Positions 14,830 to 20,454 of a stretch of 20,454 bases of DNA are shown one piece after another. The notes beneath the pieces were generated by a model. The model searched no databases. It saw only the letters and a program-made list of their open reading frames with translations, and was not told where the DNA came from. The stretch's first letter is position 1. Every line of letters starts with the position of its first letter. The stretch is from Actinomycetota bacterium (GTDB taxonomy: Bacteria; Actinomycetota; Actinomycetes; Nanopelagicales; Nanopelagicaceae). The translations under genes were made by a program, and so were the position numbers. The stretch covers positions 1-20,454 of the forward strand of contig WLMP01000006.1 of NCBI GenBank assembly GCA_009700155.1, read 5' to 3'.

Positions 14830-15795
14830 AACATAAGCAACATTTTTAAGTGCATCTTTCGCTGCGCCATTAGGTAATCCTTCTAGTAAAGAATTAGCTT
14901 CACTTGCAATCTTAGACAGATACTCACGTACTTGTGCTAATGCTTTATGGGTACGTAATTTTTCAATTACATCCTTAAGTTCATCTTCTGCAATAGGCTT
15001 ACTTAACTTAGCTATCAAATCCTTATCTTCGGAAGCATTAGCAGCAATGACATATAGAGTGACTAGAGTCGGCACTCCTTCTTTTAGGTCAGTGCCTGGA
15101 GTTTTACCAGAAGCAGTCGAATCACTGGTTATATCTAGTAAATCATCAGCTATTTGGAATGCAATTCCTATTTTTTCTCCAAACTTAGTAAGTATCTCTA
15201 CAACCTCTGGTTTTGCGCCAGATAAAAGAGCGCCAAATCTGGCACTAGTTGCAATCAATGAACCAGTCTTATCGGATACAACCTTTAAATAATGCTCTAT
15301 TGGTGTTAAGCCCTCTGTAGCTCCTTGGGTTTCTTTAATCTGTCCAATTACTAAACGTTCAAAAGTTTTAGCTTGTAATTTAACAGCCTCTGGACCTATA
15401 TCTGCCAACATATCTGAAACCTTTGAAAATAAATAGTCGCCAGTTAGAATTGCAACAGCATTGCCCCACTTTGTATTCGCACTTGTAACACCTCTTCTTA
15501 ATAACGCATCATCCATAACATCATCGTGATACAAAGTTGCTAGATGGGTTAGTTCACAAGAGACGGCAGCTTTTATGATGTCAAAATTTGTCGAATCTCC
15601 AAATTGAGCAGCAAGTAATGTAAGTAAGGGTCTAAGTCTTTTACCGCCCGCCTCTACAAGGTGTCTTGAAGTCTCTATGACTAACGGGTAATCACCTTGA
15701 ATATGTGATCTTAGGAGCGATTCAACTTTGGCCATATCGGCGATAAGTGATGCTTCTAAAGTTTTATCTAGATTTGGGATTCCTATTGAGTTCAT
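14809..15795 (-). CDS. Long-chain polyprenyl diphosphate synthase
   Basis: This 328-residue prenyltransferase condenses isopentenyl diphosphate with an allylic primer to make a long all-trans chain. Motifs are GGKRLRP (50-56), the first aspartate-rich motif DDVMD (91-95) preceded by ELTHLATLYH, KTG (176-178) and the second aspartate-rich motif DDLLD (217-221). Small residues ahead of the first motif favour long products over farnesyl or geranylgeranyl diphosphate. Its start overlaps the nuoN stop (TAATG), tying it to complex I. In actinobacteria this neighbour is taken to make the menaquinone side chain (hepta- to nonaprenyl), and menaquinone is the electron acceptor of complex I. Exact chain length cannot be read from sequence. 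Confidence 0.92.
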   Translation of the reverse strand: MNSIGIPNLDKTLEASLIADMAKVESLLRSHIQGDYPLVIETSRHLVEAGGKRLRPLLTLLAAQFGDSTNFDIIKAAVSCELTHLATLYHDDVMDDALLRRGVTSANTKWGNAVAILTGDYLFSKVSDMLADIGPEAVKLQAKTFERLVIGQIKETQGATEGLTPIEHYLKVVSDKTGSLIATSARFGALLSGAKPEVVEILTKFGEKIGIAFQIADDLLDITSDSTASGKTPGTDLKEGVPTLVTLYVIAANASEDKDLIAKLSKPIAEDELKDVIEKLRTHKALAQVREYLSKIASEANSLLEGLPNGAAKDALKNVAYVLVNRST

Positions 15796-17303
15796 TATTT
15801 AATTAAATTTGCAAAAGTATTAGCAGCATTTAAGAGAAGTGAAGGTAAAACTCCTAGAACTAATGAGATTAAAGTTGCACAAGATATGGCTATCCGGCTT
15901 CGAATTGATGGAATCACAACAGAAACTGAATCATTTACTGGGTCAGTAAAGAAAATCATAATTATTACTCTTATATAGAAGAATGCTGCAATAGCGCTAG
16001 CTAAAACACCTACTATTACTAAAGATACATTTCCTGATTGATAAGCTGCTGAGAATATTGCAAACTTTCCGATAAACCCAGATGTTAGTGGGATACCAGC
16101 AAAGCTAAGAAGTAAAAATGAAAATACTGCAGCAACTAGTGGTGATTTCTTGCCAAGCCCAACCCATCGGTTTAAATCACTTACTTCGCCAGTGGAATCG
16201 CGTACTAGTGAAATAATTCCAAATGCGGCAATAGTCGTAAATCCATATGCAAATAAATAAAATAATGAAGCGGCTAATCCCTCTTTACTTAACGAAACAA
16301 CTCCAAGAAGTAAGAATCCAGCATGGGCAATTGAAGAGTAAGCCAGCATTCTCTTTACATCACGTTGAGCAATTGCAACTACTGATCCAAATATCATCGT
16401 AATTACTGCTATTACTGCAATTAATGGCTGCCACAGAGTTTGAGAGTCGGCAAAGCCTACATAGAAGATTCGTAGTATCGCCCCAAAGGCAGCAACCTTT
16501 GTACACGCTGCCATAAAACCAGTAATTGGAGTTGGAGCACCTTGATAAACATCTGGCGTCCATGAATGAAATGGAACAGCACTTATTTTAAATAGCAGAC
16601 TAACTGAGATGAAAATAATTCCAATGAATAAGAAAATATCATTTGCACTTCCCGCTGCAGCACTAATTCCAGAGATTGAGACCGTGCCTGAGTAACCATA
16701 GACAAATGCAGCACCAAATAGGAAAAATGCTGATGCGTAAGCACCTAGAAGAAAATACTTAAGTGCAGCCTCCTGGGATAGCAATCTTCTGCGTCTTGAA
16801 AGTCCAGCTAATAGATAGAGTGGTAATGAAAAAACTTCTAAGGCAACAAATAAAGTTATCAAATCGGAAGCTACTGTGAAAAGCATCATTCCACCTACTG
16901 CAAATAAAACTAGTGGAAATATCTCTGTTTGCTGGACCTTTTGCTGGATTGCAATTTTTTCCTCATTCGATCCGGGTACTGCTGAGGCTTGGGCAACAAA
17001 GTTATCTTGATCTGCAATTAACAAAACAGCCACTAAGGCTAGAGATACGATTATAAACTGAAAAAAGATTCCTGCTTTATCTATGGTTACAGAGTTCACT
17101 GCTGCAGTTGTTGAAGACATATCTTTAATTTGCCACAACTGTAATAGTGCTAATAAAAGTGCACCAATGCTCACTGTCAGTTGAACAGCAGCTCGGTGAG
17201 CTTTCCCCATGAAAGCTTCAATCAAAACACCCAGTACTGCTGCACCAAAAACTATTAACATAGGCGATAACAGCATGTAACTTAATGATGGTGCACTTAA
17301 CAT
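15795..17303 (-). CDS. nuoN: NADH-quinone oxidoreductase subunit N
   Basis: NuoN is one of three antiporter-like, proton-pumping membrane subunits of respiratory complex I. It has 502 residues and about 14 hydrophobic segments. Conserved charged residues are E156 in LFVALEVFSLPLYLLAGLSR, K182 in ALKYFLLGAY, K239 in LLFKISAVPFHSWTPDVYQGAPTPITGF, and K269 in AACTKVAAFGA. The start ATG at 17303 shares one base with the nuoM stop (TAATG), and its stop shares one base with the next gene's ATG, so translation is probably coupled through the series. Length and motifs look intact. Confidence 0.97.
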   Translation of the reverse strand: MLSAPSLSYMLLSPMLIVFGAAVLGVLIEAFMGKAHRAAVQLTVSIGALLLALLQLWQIKDMSSTTAAVNSVTIDKAGIFFQFIIVSLALVAVLLIADQDNFVAQASAVPGSNEEKIAIQQKVQQTEIFPLVLFAVGGMMLFTVASDLITLFVALEVFSLPLYLLAGLSRRRRLLSQEAALKYFLLGAYASAFFLFGAAFVYGYSGTVSISGISAAAGSANDIFLFIGIIFISVSLLFKISAVPFHSWTPDVYQGAPTPITGFMAACTKVAAFGAILRIFYVGFADSQTLWQPLIAVIAVITMIFGSVVAIAQRDVKRMLAYSSIAHAGFLLLGVVSLSKEGLAASLFYLFAYGFTTIAAFGIISLVRDSTGEVSDLNRWVGLGKKSPLVAAVFSFLLLSFAGIPLTSGFIGKFAIFSAAYQSGNVSLVIVGVLASAIAAFFYIRVIIMIFFTDPVNDSVSVVIPSIRSRIAISCATLISLVLGVLPSLLLNAANTFANLIK

Positions 17304-18808
17304 TACTTACCCACCTTTGCAATTGGATCTGAAAAACCAGCATTAACAACAATCTTTTCAGAAGTTGGATTTATCAAATCAAGTACTGGTTTTGGGTAAA
17401 AGCCCATAAAAACTATTATTAATACAACTGGTGATATTGCTATTTTTTCTCTTAGATTTAAATCTTTTAGGTTCTCATTGCCACTTGTAATTGGACCGTG
17501 GAGTGCTTTTTGAACTGGGATTAAAATATAAAGTGCTGCAAGCACAATTCCTAAAGTGCCAATTATCGCAGCAACTGGATAACGCGTGTAAGTACCTACT
17601 AGAACTAAGAACTCACTTACAAAGCTAGATAAGCCTGGCAAAGCTAAGCTGGACATTCCGGCAATGAAAAACGACCATGCCATTACTGGCGTAACTCTTT
17701 GTAAACCACCGAAATCTGAAATAGTTGAAGACCCTCTGCGTGAAATCATCCAGCCAGCAATTAAGAAAAGTGCAGCGGTGGAGAATCCGTGGTTTACCAT
17801 ATAAAGATTTGCACCTGACATTCCTTGGGTAGTCATCGCAAAAATACCCATAGTTATAAATCCAAAGTGTGAAATAGATGTAAATGCAATCAAGCCCTTT
17901 ATATCTTTCTGCCCAATTGCCATAAATGCACCATAAATTATTGAAATTACCGCAAATGTAATTATTGCTGGGGTAAAAGTCTTACTTGCATCAGGGAATA
18001 ATTGAATACAAAAACGAATCATTCCATACGTTCCAACTTTATCTAGAACTCCTAATAAAAGTACTGATGTACCAGGTGTAGCGGCTTTAGCTGCATCTGG
18101 TAGCCAAGTGTGAAATGGCCATAGCGGAGCCTTAATTGCAAAGGCAATAAAGAAACCTAAGAATAGGAAGTTTTCAGTTTGGTTATCAATTTCTAAAGTT
18201 GCAAGTTGGGTAAGGTCAAAAGTTGCACCAATTTGGTCACTTGAAATTATATACACTCCAATAATTGAGGCCAGCATTAGTAGCCCACCAAACAAGCTAT
18301 AAAGCAAGAACTTTATTGCTGCGGCTGACTTTTCTCCTGTCCCATAACCACCAATTAAGAAATAGACAGGAATAAGCATTGCTTCGAAAAATACATAAAA
18401 TAGGAATAAGTCATTTGCTGCAAAAACGCCAATCATTAGTGACTCTAAAACTAGTAACAAAATATAAAATACTTTAGAACTCCACCGTCCGTTATCAGAC
18501 TCATGCCAAGTTGCTAATATAACTATCGGTACCAATATTGTTGAAAGTAATATCAATACCAAAGAAATACCATCGATACCTAATGAGAAGTTAATATTAA
18601 AAGCAGATATCCAAGAATTTTTCTGGATGAACTGTAATTGGTCTGAATTTTTATCAAAACTAATTGCCATAAATACTGAAGCGGCTGCAACAATTAATGT
18701 TGCTATAAAAGCAGCTTTTTTTATCAATTCACTATTCTTAGTTGGAATTAGTGCTATCAAGCCAGCACTAATTAACGGAAGAATCCCAATTATTGTTAAT
18801 AGGCTCAT
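17303..18808 (-). CDS. nuoM: NADH-quinone oxidoreductase subunit M
   Basis: NuoM is the middle antiporter-like proton-pumping subunit of complex I. With the chosen start it has 501 residues and about 14 hydrophobic segments. Conserved charged residues are E142 in [18 protein letters not shown]226 in [16 protein letters not shown] and K257 in [14 protein letters not shown]. The actinobacterial [14 protein letters not shown] variant replaces the LPDAH block of proteobacteria. I chose ATG 18808, which overlaps the nuoL stop as ATGA. An upstream TTG (18823) would add five residues and is less likely. The stop overlaps nuoN by one base. Confidence 0.97.
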   Translation of the reverse strand: MSLLTIIGILPLISAGLIALIPTKNSELIKKAAFIATLIVAAASVFMAISFDKNSDQLQFIQKNSWISAFNINFSLGIDGISLVLILLSTILVPIVILATWHESDNGRWSSKVFYILLLVLESLMIGVFAANDLFLFYVFFEAMLIPVYFLIGGYGTGEKSAAAIKFLLYSLFGGLLMLASIIGVYIISSDQIGATFDLTQLATLEIDNQTENFLFLGFFIAFAIKAPLWPFHTWLPDAAKAATPGTSVLLLGVLDKVGTYGMIRFCIQLFPDASKTFTPAIITFAVISIIYGAFMAIGQKDIKGLIAFTSISHFGFITMGIFAMTTQGMSGANLYMVNHGFSTAALFLIAGWMISRRGSSTISDFGGLQRVTPVMAWSFFIAGMSSLALPGLSSFVSEFLVLVGTYTRYPVAAIIGTLGIVLAALYILIPVQKALHGPITSGNENLKDLNLREKIAISPVVLIIVFMGFYPKPVLDLINPTSEKIVVNAGFSDPIAKVGK

Positions 18809-20454
18809 GCAGTCACTATCCAAACAGCGGTAATTAGAGCCAAGGCGCCGATGACCATCATTAGAGCGTAACTTCTTACATATCCGCTTTGCAGTGTTCG
18901 CAATTTATTTCCTGCACTAATTGAAACGGTTCCTACAGATTTAACTAGCCCATCAATTACAACCAGATCTATTTGGAGTAGTTTTTTGACTAATGATTGA
19001 CCAGGACGCATAAACGCTCGTTCATTAAGCGAATCTTGAAATAGATCTTTGCGGGCTGCAGCGGTCAAGATTGAAACCTTTTCAGGCGCTACGTCTAATT
19101 GATCGCCACGATACTTTCGGATAGCCAATGAAACTCCAATTGCAACCACAGTTAGTGTCATTATTGAAACAACAGTGTGAGAGAAAAGTTCCTCTGCATG
19201 ATGCACCTTTAATGGGTTTACTACAGGTTCAAGCCATTTAACTAGACTTTTTCCCTGATATAGCAAGTAACCAGATGCAATTGAACCTAATGACAATAAT
19301 GCTATTGGGATAAGCATTAGTGCAGGACTTTCATGCGGCTCATCTTTATGGCCCCATCTTTCGTTTCCAAAAAAAGTAAGGATTACAACACGTGTCATAT
19401 AAAAAGCTGTAATTGCAGCACCAAGTAATGTTGCAACACCGAGTGCAATACCCTTCATTCCACCGGCATTAAATGCAGTTTCAATAATTTTATCCTTGGA
19501 ATAAAAACCAGCAAAAGGTGGAACTCCAATAATTGCTAAATAGCCTAAGCCAAAAGTTAAGGCTGTAATTGGCATGAATTTACCAATCCCACCATACTTT
19601 CTCATATTTACTTCATCTTTCATGCCATGCATTACTGATCCAGCGCCAAGAAACATACTTGCCTTAAAGAATCCGTGAGTTAGTAAATGCATAATTGCAA
19701 ATGCATATCCAATTGGTCCTAGCCCTGTAGCTAAAATCATGTAGCCAATTTGCGACATTGTTGATGCGGCCAATGCTTTTTTAATATCATCTTTAGCAGT
19801 TCCAATTATTGCCCCAAACAATAAGGTGACAGCTCCAACAATTAACACCATTAGCTGCGCTATTGGAGCCGCATCGAAAATAAAACTCGATCTAGTAATT
19901 AAATAAACACCAGCAGTAACCATTGTCGCGGCATGAATTAATGCAGAGACTGGAGTTGGGCCTGCCATTGCATCTCCCAGCCATGACTGCAGCGGGAATT
20001 GTGCTGACTTTCCGCATGCTGCTAATAACAGCATCAACCCAATAGCTGTAAGTTGAGTTGTTGAAGCACCTTCAGTCTGTTCCTTAATTCCAGAAAATGA
20101 AACATCGCCAAATGTTGCAAATGCGATCATGATTGCAAGTGATAAGCCAACATCGCCAACTCTATTTGCAATGAACGCTTTCTTAGTAGCGGTTGCATAT
20201 GCTGGTTTCTGATTCCAGAAACCTATGAGTAAGTAGGATGCAAGTCCTACCCCTTCCCAACCAACATATAGATTTAGATAAGAATCGCCAAGCACTAGAA
20301 GTAACATTGCAGCAATAAATAGATTTAAATATGCAAAGAATCTCCGGCGATCTAAGTCATGTGACATATATGAAATTGAATAAACGTGAATTAATGTTCC
20401 AACCCCAGTAATTAAAAGCACAAAGCAAATAGATAACTGATCAAGCAATAATGA
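18805..20454 (-). CDS. nuoL: NADH-quinone oxidoreductase subunit L (N-terminus cut by window edge)
   Basis: NuoL is the distal antiporter-like subunit of complex I, with a long lateral helix. 549 residues are visible and the frame is open to the window edge, so roughly the first 80 residues lie outside. Motifs include [33 protein letters not shown] with its conserved glutamate, [48 protein letters not shown] and a histidine-bearing [19 protein letters not shown]. The C-terminal part after about residue 400 of the visible stretch holds the lateral-helix region and a final membrane segment. It is the first visible gene of the operon's 3' part; nuoA-nuoK are expected to the right. Confidence 0.97.
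   Translation of the reverse strand, partial: SLLLDQLSICFVLLITGVGTLIHVYSISYMSHDLDRRRFFAYLNLFIAAMLLLVLGDSYLNLYVGWEGVGLASYLLIGFWNQKPAYATATKKAFIANRVGDVGLSLAIMIAFATFGDVSFSGIKEQTEGASTTQLTAIGLMLLLAACGKSAQFPLQSWLGDAMAGPTPVSALIHAATMVTAGVYLITRSSFIFDAAPIAQLMVLIVGAVTLLFGAIIGTAKDDIKKALAASTMSQIGYMILATGLGPIGYAFAIMHLLTHGFFKASMFLGAGSVMHGMKDEVNMRKYGGIGKFMPITALTFGLGYLAIIGVPPFAGFYSKDKIIETAFNAGGMKGIALGVATLLGAAITAFYMTRVVILTFFGNERWGHKDEPHESPALMLIPIALLSLGSIASGYLLYQGKSLVKWLEPVVNPLKVHHAEELFSHTVVSIMTLTVVAIGVSLAIRKYRGDQLDVAPEKVSILTAAARKDLFQDSLNERAFMRPGQSLVKKLLQIDLVVIDGLVKSVGTVSISAGNKLRTLQSGYVRSYALMMVIGALALITAVWIVTA

Noticed and set aside
1-20454. CRISPR arrays, insertion sequences, prophage or toxin-antitoxin genes
   Set aside because: No regularly spaced repeats, transposase or integrase motifs, or paired small toxin/antitoxin frames were seen on either strand.

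Overview
The window looks like a chromosomal segment of a low-GC, streamlined actinobacterium. The best guess is a freshwater planktonic lineage of the acI / Nanopelagicales type. This rests on the actinobacterial gene order (tRNA-Trp, secE, nusG, rplK, rplA, rplJ, rplL, rpoB with aspC and murB next door; rpmG with tRNA-Met and tRNA-Thr; nuoL-nuoM-nuoN followed by a polyprenyl diphosphate synthase), on protein features such as an acidic N-terminal extension on NusG, and on AT-rich DNA with very short gaps and overlapping genes. The lineage is an inference; no rRNA is present to confirm it.

Region 1 (1-7165, minus strand) is the transcription/translation block, transcribed from right to left: tRNA-Trp, secE, nusG, rplK, rplA, rplJ, rplL, rpoB. 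RpoB starts on TTG and runs off the left edge, missing only its C-terminal tail. The block carries RNA control elements: an L10 leader with a terminator and a competing antiterminator before rplJ, a candidate L1-binding hairpin before rplA, and structured hairpins after rplA, rplJ and rplL.

Region 2 (7166-10723) has aspC on the plus strand, meeting murB with overlapping stop codons. murB is the last gene of a minus-strand run that reads tRNA-Thr, tRNA-Met, rpmG, a small glycosyltransferase-like gene, murB. The tRNA-Met has G instead of the near-universal U at position 33.

Region 3 (10724-13224) is the accessory-looking part. Two divergent glycosyltransferase genes of unrelated folds share a 37-bp gap with a nearly symmetric overlapping -10 element, and they sit between tRNA-Thr and tRNA-Tyr. 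With the third glycosyltransferase-like gene beside murB they suggest surface glycan assembly, but their products cannot be named.

Region 4 (13225-14829, plus strand) holds a YajQ-family gene with a well-formed leaderless promoter, and a RarD/EamA transporter. Region 5 (14809-20454, minus strand) is the end of the complex I operon, nuoL (5' end missing), nuoM, nuoN, followed by a long-chain polyprenyl diphosphate synthase probably making the menaquinone side chain. Its genes overlap by 1 to 4 bases.

No mobile element, CRISPR array, phage gene or rRNA was seen, and no gene-free stretch exceeds 300 bases. I did not find a clearly new multi-gene system. The most notable signals are the rplJ attenuator, the G33 tRNA-Met, the bidirectional promoter and the tRNA-flanked glycosyltransferase pair.
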